64,000 bases of DNA from NCBI GenBank assembly GCA_963971535.1, contig OZ020590.1, positions 151,819,534 through 151,883,533 on the forward strand, given 5' to 3'. Shown here in pieces: positions 8,974-19,408 of this stretch (position 1 is its first letter; each line of letters opens with the position of its first letter). A program made the position numbers and the translations under genes. Source of the stretch: Notolepis coatsorum (lineage: Eukaryota > Chordata > Actinopteri > Aulopiformes > Paralepididae). The notes below the pieces were generated by a model. It was given only the letters and a program-made list of their open reading frames with translations, was not told the origin of the DNA and made no database searches.

Positions 8974-10497
8974 ATGCCAAGAAAGAAAAAGAGAAAGAAA
9001 GACAATATGGAGGCTGCAGCAGTACCAATGCCGACGATGCATTGGGAATCCTCAAACCTACCTGACGCATGGAAAAAATTCCGCCAGCACGACGAGCTAA
9101 TGTTTAGCGGACCGTTCAACGGCAAGACAGAGGAAATCAAATGCAGTTACCTCCTATTATGGATCGGGGAAAAGGGAAGAGACATCTTCAACACCTGGCA
9201 GTTGTCCGACGACGACAGGAAGGAGCTTAAAAGCTACTACGACAAATATGAAGAGTACGTTATGCCAAACGCGAATCCCATATTTGCAAGGTACAAATTT
9301 CAGGAGAAGGTCCAGGGGCCTAGCGAAAGTGTTGACCAGTTTGTTACAGAACTAAGACTGCTCGTGAATGACTGTAACTACCCCAATAGTGAGGAGATGG
9401 TTAGAGATAAAATTGTTTTCGCTACAAACTCTGTAAGGGTCCGGGAGAAGCTATTGAGCCACGGGGCAGCGCTAACGTTCGAGAAGGCCATGGACATAGC
9501 ACGCTCCCACGAGCTAGCCCAGGTACAGATGAAGCTAATGATTAGCCCAGGGGCTAACGCTAGCCAGGACGTGCACGCGGTCGGCAAGAAGCCGTACGGG
9601 GCACGTACACAGCGCCCAGCCATGGACAAATACAGAAGCAACAGAGAAGACTCGACAGATAACACATGTAGGAACTGTGGAAGAGAGCGCCACACGGAGT
9701 CAGAAGACTGCCCAGCTAAAGGTCGCAAATGCAATAAATGCCAGAAATTCAACCATTTTGCAAACGTGTGCAGAAGCCGCACGGACGTGCACGGCAAGAG
9801 GAAGGACGTGCACGAGGTATCAGAGGAATGTGCATGTGCGCAACAGGATGACGAATGGTTTGTGGACTCCATTGTAACGGAGCATGCAGATACGAAGCGG
9901 GAACAGGCGTTCGCTGAGTTGGAGGTTGGTAAAGTCAACAAGCACAAAATAAAGTTTAAAATTGACACTGGTGCACAAGCGAACGTAATGCCAACAGCAA
10001 CCTTCCACCAGATGTACGGAAAAGTGACACTAGGCCCACCATCCAGCCGACTCTCAGGATATGGTGGCCATGCTCTCAAGGTAGAGGGGTCATGCAAACT
10101 CACATGCAAGCATAAAGAAAATGTGCCAATGTTGGATTTTGATGTTGTGACCACTAATTCCCCCCCTGTATTGAGTTTAAGAGCATGCCTAGATCTGAAC
10201 TTAGTAAAAATGATACACGTTGTGGATGCACAGGTAGAGGACCCTGTTAACGTCAGGCAGGAGTTTCCAGATGTGTTTCAGGGCATCGGGTTATTCCCAG
10301 GGGAATGCAGTATCAGCATAGACCCAGCGGCTACGCCAGTCATATACCCCCCCAGGCGCATCCCATACGCTCTCCGTGGGCGTCTCAAAGAGGAACTGGA
10401 CAACATGGAGAAGTCAAATGTCATAAAGAAAGTTACAGAACCCACAGAATGGGTCAGCGCCCTCGTCGTTGTGGAAAGACGCGACGGTAGGCTATGA
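8974..10497 (+). pseudogene. Gypsy 1 gag-protease and start of RT (ends at in-frame stop)
   Basis: Starts at ATG 8974 (MPRKKK) or 9007 (MEAAAVPMP). The gag capsid region (about residues 20-200) has WKKFRQHDELMFSG and RYKFQEKVQGPSESVDQF. Two zinc knuckles (CRNCGRERHTESEDC, CNKCQKFNHFANVC) and an aspartic protease with IDTGAQANVM follow. The RT N-terminal region runs to ERRDGRL, then TGA at 10495-10497, in a CpG-decay context, interrupts the pol frame. The same frame continues at 10498. Confidence 0.9.
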
Positions 10498-12252
10498 GTG
10501 TGTTTGGACCCCCGAGACCTCAACAGGGCGATCCAGAGACCACACTACCCGCTCCCAACATTGGACGACATAACCCCAAGGCTCGCCGGAGCAAAGTACT
10601 TCAGTGTACTCGACGCAAGATCGGGCTACTGGGCAATCAAACTGACTGAACAATCATCAAAGTTAACTACTTTCAACACGGTGCACGGAAGATACAGGTT
10701 CCTACGGCTCCCATTTGGGATCATCTCAGCGCAGGATGAGTTCCAGAGGCGGATCGATGACACATATGAGGGACTGTCGGGTGTGTCCGCCATCGTGGAC
10801 GACGTGTTGGTCTATGGCCACACCAGAGCCGAGCATGATGCCAACCTGCGCGCCATGCTACAAAGGACAAGGGAAAGAGGGGTGAAACTCAACCCAGACA
10901 AGAGTGTCATCTGTGTGACCGAGGTAAGCTACTTCGGTCACAGACTGACACAGGAAGGCATTCGACCAGACCCAGACAAGGTCAAAGCAATCAGGGAGAT
11001 GGAGCCGCCAAAGAACAAGGCTGAGCTGGAAACGATCTTAGGAATGGTCACATACCTCTCAAAGTTTGCTCCAGGACTGTCCGACGTGAACGCGCCACTG
11101 CGCCAACTCGTGAAGGAAAGCAGTGAATTCCAGTGGGACCCTGTGCACAACCAAGCGTTCCAACAGATGAAAGAGCTCATAACCCGTGAGCCGGGCCCCG
11201 TCTTCACATACTTCGACCACACCAAACCTGTGAGACTCCAGGTCGACGCCTCAAAAAGCGGACTAGGCGCAGTCTTACTGCACGACGGTAAGCCAGTCGC
11301 GTACGCATCTAAAGCTCTGAACAAGACCGAAGAGAACTATGCGCAAATAGAAAAGGAGCTATACGCTGTCCTTTTCGGATGCAAGAGGTTCCACCAGTAC
11401 CTGTATGGTCGACAGGTAGTGGATGTGGTAGAGTCAGACCACAAGCCACTCGAGGCGATCCTCAGAAAATCCCTCGCCGCTGCGCCGCCGCGTTTGCAAC
11501 GCATGATACTGCAGCTCCAAAGGTATGACATCGTCATTATGCACCGCCCAGGGAAAGACATTCCAGTGGCGGACACCCTGTCGAGAAAGTCTATCACCTA
11601 CCACGACCGCACACTAAGTGAGGGTATGGACACACAGGTACACACAGTCCTGAGCACCCTGCCTGTGAGCGACAACAAAATGACTGAGATCAAAGCAGCC
11701 ACCGCCCAAGACCAACAGCTCATCACCCTAAGACAGATCTGCGAGTCAGGATGGCCTGAGACACGGAAGACGTGTCCACCCAGTGTTGCCGACTACTGGA
11801 ACCACAGGGACGAGATCACAGTGATGGACGACGTCCTCTTTAAGGGTGAGAAGATTATCGTGCCACACACGCTGAGACAGGACATGTTAACACGCATACA
11901 CATAGGCCACAAGGGTATAGAAAAGTCTAAAGAGAGGGCGAGGGATGTGCTATTTTGGCCTGGAATGGGTAGACAAATAGAGGAAATGGTAGGCTCATGC
12001 AGCACATGTCAACAGTATCGTAGCTCCAACCCCAAAGAGCCAATGATATCTCATCAGATACCTGACCGACCATGGCAGACCGTCGCCACAGACCTCTTTA
12101 CATTACATGGAGAGGACTACATAGTCACAGTAGACTATTATAGCAGGTACATTGAGGTAGACAAACTACGCAGTACCACTACATCAGCCGTAGTGTGCAT
12201 GCTCAAAGCCCAGTTCGCAAGGCTAGGCATACCAGAAAGTTTGAAACCGTAG
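10498..12252 (+). pseudogene. Gypsy 1 pol: reverse transcriptase, RNase H, integrase N-terminal half
   Basis: In frame with the preceding ORF. RT motifs: FSVLDARSGYWAIKL, RLPFGIISAQDEF and the catalytic IVDDVLVYG. RNase H: LQVDASKSGLGAVL and ESDHKPLEAI. Integrase zinc region: HIGHKGIEKSKERARD ... CSTCQQYR. First catalytic Asp in VATDLFTLHGEDYIV. The frame is lost at about 12235 by a small indel; the integrase continues in another frame. Confidence 0.9.
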
Positions 12253-12967
12253 TCAGTGACAACGGCCCATGCTATAGCTCCAGTGAATTTAAGACATTCG
12301 CACAGGACTGGGACTTTAGACATGTAACTAGCAGCCCTACTTACGCCCAGAGCAATGGCCTCGCAGAGAAGGGAGTCCAGATTGCAAAGTCACCGTTAGA
12401 GAAGGCTAGAGTAGACAACAAGGACCCATACTTGAGTCTGTTAGAATATAGAAATACACCAGTTGACAACCTCAAGTCACCCGCACAACTACTCATGAGC
12501 AGACGCCTACGCTCTATCCTCCCCACCACCAGTCAGCAGCTACGACCACAGGTTGTAAACCAGAGCACAGTGCGCGCCAAGAGAGAACTATGCCAACAAA
12601 GACAGAAATATTACTATGATCGGACAGCAAGACCGTTGCCGACTCTGCAGGACGGAGAGGCCGTCCGTTTCAAACAGAATAATGGACAATGGCCACTGTC
12701 ATTCAACCAGCAGGCGCTGAAAGGTCTTACCACGTTCGTACTGATGAAGGCCAGGAATACAGGCGCAACAGACGTCACCTGTTACAGACAAAAGAGACTG
12801 ACCAAGGTACCCACCGAACAATGGCACAGGAGGCCAACACCCAGCCCCAGCAGCCGGAGATGGCATCACCGGAATGTCCACCACCTGAAGGTCCAGATGA
12901 ACATTCTAAGTGCATCACTACCAGATCTGGTCGCATCATTAAGCCAAGAGTAAAGCTTGACATTTAA
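12236..12967 (+). pseudogene. Gypsy 1 integrase C-terminal part, twice frameshifted
   Basis: The frame of 12195-12953 carries the second catalytic Asp (TVVSDNGPCYSS) and the Glu region (YAQSNGLAEKGVQIAK), then the C-terminal region to about 12690. From 12689 to 12967 the coding sense passes to another frame (VIQPAGAERSYHVRTDEG, ending RIIKPRVKLDI). So this copy has at least one nonsense and two frameshift lesions. Confidence 0.85.
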
Positions 12968-13365
12968 GATCCTAAGACCCTACAATTGGATGATACGATG
13001 GGATGGGAGAAAATATAGAAAAATGGGAGAAAAAGTGGATCAAAAAAAAGATCCTAAGACCCTACTCAGTGGACCCTGAATCATTACGGCCACGTGAAAT
13101 TGAAATGCATGTAAAAAAAAAAAAAAAAAAAAAAAAAAAGAGAGGAAATATTGTAATTACTGTAATACTAATTATCATAATAATTGACATGTCTTGAGAC
13201 CGTTTTCTACTTATATTGTTTAAGTATACCGTTTCTGCCTATATTGTTTGAATATAAATAATGGTCCACAGGTGTGTGAATATAGAACAAACGGTACCAT
13301 ATATTCTAAAGTAATGTTTTCAGGATTCTAGGTTGCCACCGTGAGTTTCATCTTAGGAAGGGAGA
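12968..13365 (+). other. Gypsy 1 3' non-coding region with polypurine tract
   Basis: Spacer between the end of pol and the 3' LTR. It contains a 27-base A run at about 13112-13138 and ends in AGGAAGGGAGA (13355-13365) directly before the LTR, a typical plus-strand priming polypurine tract. No env-like ORF. Confidence 0.75.
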
Positions 13366-15831
13366 TGTAATATCCTAGGGATACCTGTGTAGCCCATAGC
13401 CTACCACAGCACAGCAATGATGCGTGCGTGATGACGTGTACGTATTCCAGTCATCCGATATGCAGACGCTGTTCTTTGTGTTGTCATTGCTGCCCGGGAC
13501 GTGAGAATAAACGGTAACCCAATAAGCAGTCGCCCGATTCTATCATTCCCTATTCTCCACTTGCACAAATTGAAAGTAGGCACTTCCGGCTGACTTCCGG
13601 TTGCCAATAGTACTTCCTGTCCCATCCAAATACATTGGTTTTAGCTACTTTTCTCCCCTTATTTAAACAACTTTGTCGGCACAGAGAGGCAATGAAACGT
13701 TTGTATTATTATAGTATAGAATGTATTTAATAAGCAAACGTTTGTCAGCAGGGTTTTTGGGCTGTATTTCATGTAAAAACGTTTACTGTTAGTTTCCTTG
13801 CTCAGCCAGCATTAGCCTTCATTAGCCAACAGAAGCTAGTGGTTAAACAGGCCGGATTAGCTTTGAGCTAACTATCTTTCCCGACCCATGTATTCATTCC
13901 ATTCTAAACATAACGTTAGTTTACAAAACATGACCTGTCTATATAACGTTGAGGAACAAATTATAAGTGTGTGGGTGTGTGTTTTGGTGAACATTGGACT
14001 GCAAACAGAAAATGCATCACAGTTAGACAGTAGCTACTGTTAGCTGCCCTCCGGATTAGCTTTGAGCTAACTATCTTTCCCGACCCATGTATTCATTCCA
14101 TTCTAAACATAACGTTAGTTTACAAAACATGACCTGTCTATATAACGTTGAGGAACAAATTATAAGTGTGTGGGTGTGTGTTTTGGTGAACATTGGACTG
14201 CAAACAGAAAATGCATCACAGTTAGACAGTAGCTACTGTTAGCTGCCCTCCGGATTAGCTTTGAGCTAACTATCTTTCCCGACCCATGTATTCATTCCAT
14301 TCTAAACATAACGTTAGTTTACAAAACATGACCTGTCTATATAACGTTGAGGAACAAATTATAAGTGTGTGGGTGTGTGTTTGTGAACATTGGACTGCAA
14401 ACAGAAAATGCATCACAGTTAGACAGTAGCTACTGTTAGCTGCCCTCCGGATTAGCTTTGAGCTAACTATCTTTCTTGACCCATGTATTCATTCCATTCT
14501 AAACATAACGTTAGTTTACAAAACATGACCTGTCTATATAACGTTGAGGAACAAATTATAAGTGTGTGGGTGTGTGTTTGTGAACATTGGACTGCAAACA
14601 GAAAATGCATCACAGTTAGACAGTAGCTACTGTTAGCTGCCCTCCGGATTAGCTTTGAGCTAACTATCTTTCCCGACCCATGTATTCATTCCATTCTAAA
14701 CATAACGTCAGTTTACAAAACATGACCTGTCTATATAACGTTGAGGAACGTTATCTCCCGGGACGAGTAGCCACGTTAGTTAGCCAACAACCAGCCAGGA
14801 AGCGCCGTTATCTCCCGGGACGAGTAGCCACGTTAGTTAGCCAGCAACCAGTCAACCTAACGTTAGCTGGCTCCAGCAGCTTGTCGATGTCGTCGGGAGC
14901 ATTTAGCCTGCTGGCTACCTAGCTCCATTTCAACCAGCATCGGGAGCTCCAGCAGCTTGTCGATGTGCTAATAGCCTCAGCAACCTAACGTTAGCTGGCT
15001 CCAGCAGCTTGTCGATCTGCTGGAGCCAGCTAACGTTAGATTGGCTCCAGCAGCTTGTCGATCTGCTGGAGCCAGCTAACGTTAGGTTGACTGGTTGCTG
15101 GCTAACTAACGTGGCTACTCGTCCCGGGAGATAACGGCGCTGCCTGGCTGGTTGTTGGCTAACTAACGTGGCTACTCGTCCCGGGAGATAACGTTCCTCA
15201 ACGTTATATAGACAGGTCATGTTTTGTAAACTGACGTTATGTTTAGAATGGAATGAATACATGGGTCGGGAAAGATAGTTAGCTCAAAGCTAATCCGGAG
15301 GGCAGCTAACAGTAGCTACTGTCTAACTGTGATGCATTTTCTGTTTGCAGTCCAATGTTCACCAAAACACACACCCACACACTTATAATTTGTTCCTCAA
15401 CGTTATATAGACGGGTCATGTTTTGTAAACTAACGTTATGTTTAGAATGGAATGAATACATGGGTCGGGAAAGATAGTTAGCTCAAAGCTAATCCGGCCT
15501 GTTTAACCACTAGCTTCTGTTAGCTAATGAAGGCTAATGCTGGCTAAGCAAGGAAACTAACAGTAAACGTTTTTACATGAAATACAGCCCAAAAACCCTG
15601 CTGACAAACGTTTGCTTATTAAATACATTCTATACTATAATAATACAAACGTTTCATTGCCTCTCTGTGCCGACAAAGTTGTTTAAATAAGGGGAGAAAA
15701 GTAGCTAAAACCAATGTATTTGGATGGGACAGGAAGTACTATTGGCAACCGGAAGTCAGCCGGAAGTGCCTACTTTCAATTTGTGCAAGTGGAGAATAGA
15801 CACCAAGAGTGACATTCAGCGGAATATTACA
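13366..15831 (+). repeat. 3' LTR of Gypsy 1, interrupted by foldback element
   Basis: LTR sequence occupies 13366-13552 and resumes at 15799-15831, ending AATATTACA; the 13553-15796 element lies between. The rejoined LTR aligns with the 5' LTR. The interruption duplicates TA only (CCCTATAGAC in the 5' LTR). Confidence 0.92.
13553..15796. mobile_element. 2.24-kb TA-flanked foldback element with internal ~198-bp repeats
   Basis: The ends TTCTCCACTTGCACAAATTG and its reverse complement are flanked by TA (13551-13552, 15797-15798). The long terminal arms are near-perfect inverted repeats. The left arm has a tandem ~198-bp unit beginning CCGGATTAGCTTTGAGC, starting at 13852, 14051, 14250, 14447 and 14644; the right arm has only two starts. 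The centre (about 14750-15200) is a second palindrome rich in CTAACGTTAG and CCCGGGA(C/G) motifs. No transposase ORF. TA duplication fits Tc1/mariner-type mobilisation. Confidence 0.9.
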
Positions 15832-15836
15832 CATTC

Positions 15837-16249
15837 AACCCTACAAACTCCTTCTCTCTACCCTCATCCTCTGACCCACTCAAGCTATCTCCCCCCTCTT
15901 TCTTCCTCTTACTCCCCTTCCCCCCACTTTCCCTGCTCTTTTTCCCCACCTCTCCCTCGTTTTCCTCTCCTACTCTACACTCCATATCACTAGCCATCCC
16001 CTCTCCTTCATCACGGCCATCACTGTTGGAATTGCACTTGCTTGCTCTACCCCCCCTGGCTCCCGACCTCAAACCCTTGGGGGAAACAGGGCTCGGATGC
16101 GGCAAATCCCATACCATCAACTCGTCAACATGTGAACACAAGTCGCAAATCTCACAACCATCGTCGCCCAAACTCCAATCGTCAACACTACCACCACAAC
16201 ACATCCGATATTTCGGCATTCCCAACCTCCTCCTTCCCTTCTTCCCCAT
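15837..16249 (-). pseudogene. ORF1-type protein N-terminal part (unit 1)
   Basis: The first ATG is at 16249, about 24 bases inside the element's 5' end (MGKKGRRRLGMPKYRMCCGG). It continues with a Cys-containing block (CEICDLCSHVDEL), a Ser/Gly/Arg-rich low-complexity region and a KRKKEGG basic patch, ending at the Gypsy insertion. Compared with unit 2 it lacks about 90 bp encoding an SRSRSER-rich stretch and about 15 bp near GEVGKK. Both losses are in frame. Confidence 0.75.
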
Positions 16250-16288
16250 CGCGCCGTCTCGTACTCTCAAGCCCCTATTTACAACATT

Positions 16289-16560
16289 ATCGGCTTAGAC
16301 CAGAGATATATCATCAAGGTACAAGGATAGCTGCTTACCTCTTATCATTCAGGATAGAGTAGACTGAGGTTAGTAGGAAGCAGCACGTAAAGCCAGATAC
16401 CATACGTCGCGCAACAAAACGTCACTTCCTCCTGAAGTGACGATTTCAAAATAAAAGACCTGTTTACAATAGTTGGTTGTCCCAAATCATTCAGAATTTA
16501 CAATAAACTAAAAACGGTAAACTAAAACAGCTGATCATTCTTCAAACCGTTACACAACTA
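16289..16560 (-). other. Spacer with a possible small 5' exon (minus strand)
   Basis: The minus strand has ATG at 16403-16401 opening a 22-residue frame with a hydrophobic stretch (MVSGFTCCFLLTSVYSIL). It ends at 16339, exactly before a consensus donor, AGGTAAGC. Upstream is CpG-containing (TTGTTGCGCGACG). It is conserved in unit 2 (42030-42091). I cannot find a matching downstream exon, so this is only a candidate first exon. The rest is non-coding; 16455 on is paralogous to the DNA right of the BEL element at 50341. Confidence 0.25.
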
Positions 16561-16636
16561 ATGCTGCTACTTCCTGATTGAGCCCCCCTCTGCGAGACAC
16601 TCCTTGCCCCCTGCTGCCTGACTCTGTACTCCTTGG

Positions 16637-16785
16637 TCACCCGCTGCCCCCTTTATTCAATTCCCTAACCACCTCCTCCAATGTCAGACCTTCCATACCC
16701 AAATGTTGAACCGCTATCCTAACAATCATTTTAATTCTATCTGTTCTACCCTCAATCTTTGCCGCAGTATTAACTACCCCTGCAG
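16637..16785 (-). pseudogene. C-terminal fragment of a second LINE ORF1
   Basis: The minus frame reads VVNTAAKIEGRTDRIKM and HLGMEGLTLEEVVREL, then a stop at 16637-16639. It aligns with the ORF1 C-terminus at 7590-8372 (VVNTIVMVSSRTERLKL, DMGMKGLTMGQVSREL) but is clearly divergent, so it represents a different ORF1 lineage. Same in unit 2 at about 50519-50668. Confidence 0.65.
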
Positions 16786-17880
16786 AATGGGTACAATACA
16801 GTACAGCTCAATACACACAATTGTTAAGGGGATGCAGACCAGAGAAAGACTTTCGTCTTGTTTACATCGGGGTCCCCCATTTTCAATTCATCAGGATATA
16901 ACATACATGACATACAGATAGACAGTACTGCTACACCTATACATTTTGACATACCAGACTTGCAAATACAGTACTGTTTGTGATACAAAAGAGTCCAGAA
17001 AAGAGAGTATATACATTTGACGTAAAAACTGTACATTGGAGGAGGTTGGGTACGTGGGGTGGGGTTGGGTGGGTGGGTGGGGGGCTGTACATTGGAGGTG
17101 GTTGGGTGGGGGGGGGGTTGGGTAGGAGGGGTGAGTGGGTGGGGAACACTGTACAACTGTACAAGCAAAACTGTACATTGGAATATTGACAAAACCATAC
17201 TTGGTCATTTACTGTACATTGGAGGGTTAGGACATTTACAGGGGCCAGTTTCGAATTGCAGTCTCCCGTAGGTGTTCTTTGAGAGTGGTTTTAAAAGTGG
17301 GTAGTGATTCACATTCCTTTACCGCTTTGGATAGGGCGTTCCACATTGATGTGGCATAATTGCGAAACGTCCCTTGTTTGAGCCGAATCTGGGTTTAACA
17401 TGATTTGTGGAGCTCCCTCTGGTGTTGTGATCGTGGTATTTACTGACCTTTGGGAAGTATTTTGACATGTACATGGGTACCTTGGTCGTGTAGTGTATCT
17501 GGTAGACCAGGCCCATTGCAAGTTGCTGTACTCTGTCGTCTACTCTAAGCCATCCTAGGTTGTCAAAGTGAGCAGGGGTGAGGTGGGTTCTAGGAGTAAG
17601 GTCAAGCAGTAGTCTGACCAGTTTGTTTTGAGATGTTTGTAATTTTGTTTTTAGCGCCTTTGAGGTGCTTTGGTACCATGAGGTGCAAGCATAGTCGTAG
17701 TACCCTTGAATGAGTGCTCCTGCCAGAGTCTTCAGGGTATTCTTGTTTACCAGAGAGGAGATCCGGTACAAGAATTGAGTTCGTTGGTTGACTTTTTTTA
17801 TTACATTGGATGCCATTTTGTCACAGGAAAGATTAGCCTATAGGATGGAACCCAGATAGGTAATTTCATCTTTCCTTGTT
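16786..17880 (-). mobile_element. LINE RT C-terminus and 3' UTR (minus), unit 1
   Basis: The 3' UTR on the minus strand includes CCAATGTACAG boxes, poly-C/G stretches and a terminal TACCCATTCTGCAG. The coding part, 17319-17816, begins at MASNVIKKVNQRTQ and has LVRLLLDLTPRTHL and MGLVYQIHYTTKVPM. It is frameshifted near the C-terminus by a short deletion (after FGSNKG). The intact paralogue is at 51124-51711. The junction with a plus-oriented LINE at about 17885 makes an inverted pair. Confidence 0.85.
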
Positions 17881-17884
17881 ACTG

Positions 17885-18525
17885 TATGTACTGTGTGGAT
17901 TGATTGAACACTTTATTAAATGGGCCTGGTCTACAAGATACACTACACCACTAAGGTACCCATGTACATGTCGAAATACTTCCCAAAGTTCAGTGAATAC
18001 CACGCCCACAACACCAGAGGGAGCTCCACAAATCATGTTCAACCCAGATTCGGCTCAAACAAGGGACTAAACACGTTTCGCAATTATGCCACAACAATGT
18101 GGAACGCCCTACCCACAGCCGTAAAGGAATGTGAATCACTACCCACCTTCAAAACCGCCCTCAAAGAGCACCTACGGGAGACTGCAATTAGAAACTGGCA
18201 ACTGTAAATGTCCAAACCCCCCCACCCACCCACCCCCTCCTAATGTACAGTCTCCTCCCCACCGTATGTATATATTTTCTTTTAGGATCTCTGGGTAACA
18301 GTACTGTATATTTGCATATCGTATATGTCACAAATGTAACAGTACTATATACCTGTATGTCCCTATGTCATAAATATCATGAATTGAAAATGGGGGACCC
18401 TGATGTAAACAAGATGAAAGTCTTTCTCTGGTCTGCATCCCCTTAACAATTGTGTGTATTGAGTCGTACTGTATTGTACCCATTCTGCAATCTGTTATAA
18501 TAATAAAGTTTTCATTCATTCATAC
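17885..18525 (+). mobile_element. LINE RT C-terminus and 3' UTR (plus), unit 1
   Basis: The coding fragment 17920-18207 ends ETAIRNWQL and stop. The 3' UTR follows, with GGGGGACCCTGATG, an AATAAAG signal near 18502 and a (TTCA)n tail. It is oriented opposite to the preceding fragment, so ~280 bp of coding sequence and parts of the UTR form an inverted repeat that could fold as RNA. Paralogues: 51815-52410 and the 3'-only copy 22082-22476. Confidence 0.85.
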
Positions 18526-19408
18526 TACTGAGCAATAGTGCTAATCAGATGTATGTACAGAGTTGTTGTATTAATATGTATCTATCCATATATATTGTGA
18601 CATCCTCCAGGCACGAAGTAGTATACAAGTAGATTTCTTGAACTGATTTTAATGAAGCTTGTCCATTCTCCATCCAAACCGTAAATACATACACAATACA
18701 TACAAATGATACCATTAGCAATTGAAAGCCCATCAAAAACGTAGCTAACATCAACCGTCAACATATAACAAAAATCATCATCCATAGCAATCAATACCTT
18801 ATTGGCTGCGTGCCAGTATAAGAGAACATCGATTGTGTTGTGTCTTTGTCCTTTTTCTTGTTATATTGTCTTGTGTTAGACAATTATTTTACTTGCTTGA
18901 ATTGACCGCAAAGTCAAGACAGCCATCCATCAAGTCATGTCGGGTCTCAAAGAAAGGCGGAAACACGTCACCGGATATTAAGTGGGAAACAAGTCTTGTG
19001 AGACTAAATAATTGCACAAGCAAAAAGAAATCATGCGCCACTCATATTATCTATATAAACCCATATGAAATACAATCCTGAGTATTATTATTAATATGCA
19101 AAAATAAACGTATAAAATTGTAAGCGAATATAACTATATTAACCAACTGTTAACCATAGCTGCATTTACATATATCCACATCTGTCTGTACATACCTGCA
19201 TATAATCCTTTGTATATCTGTAGATACTAGCCTCTATCTATCTATACATTTTGTACATGTCCCTTACCTACTCTTACTAGTTACGCTGCTGGCCAGTATG
19301 ACTTACTACCATAGTGTCTTTATACCTGTATCACTGTACATGTAAATACTATATCTATATCTGTACATATCCCTTACCTACTCTTACTAGTTACTAGGGG
19401 TGTAAAGG
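18526..19408. mobile_element. Left part of an unclassified inverted-repeat element (copy A1)
   Basis: Begins CTGAGCAATAGTGCTAATC directly after the LINE tail and matches 22477-23357. It includes the first ~15 bp of the hAT MITE seen there (TAGGGGTGTAAAGG), where a Copia LTR then starts. The 82-residue ORF at 18833-19081 is conserved in both copies, but I recognise no domain; it may be chance. A shorter copy is at 52412-52690. Confidence 0.55.

Larger units (their letters stand above)
8720..15831 (+). mobile_element. Ty3/Gypsy LTR retrotransposon 1 (degenerate)
   Basis: Both LTRs begin TGTAATATCC and end AATATTACA. The TSD CATTC is at 8715-8719 and 15832-15836, and unit 2 has the empty site at about 34015. 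Order: LTR, gag, protease, reverse transcriptase, RNase H, integrase, purine-rich tract, LTR, which is Gypsy order. The three visible LTR differences outside the inserted foldback (for example ACCAGAGC against ACCACAGC) suggest a modest age. No env-like ORF is present. It is inserted in the opposite orientation inside the ORF1-only element. Confidence 0.95.
7439..16273 (-). mobile_element. ORF1-only LINE derivative (unit 1), split by Gypsy
   Basis: Minus-strand retroposon with a 15-bp TSD, CCTATTTACAACATT, at 7424-7438 and 16274-16288, and a (GAA)n 3' tail at 7439-7457. After removing the Gypsy (8720-15831 plus one TSD copy) the element is about 1.72 kb. It consists of a single ORF1-type gene, about 130 bp of 3' UTR resembling a LINE 3' end (GTGGCGGTATGCGCC ... 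CTGCCATTA), and the tail. There is no endonuclease or reverse-transcriptase ORF. The unit 2 copy (32752-41961) has the same ends and the same TSD. Confidence 0.85.

Noticed and set aside
12968..13365. Possible env gene of Gypsy 1
   Set aside because: Short A-rich spacer with no ORF of useful length; nothing envelope-like in either Gypsy element or the BEL element.
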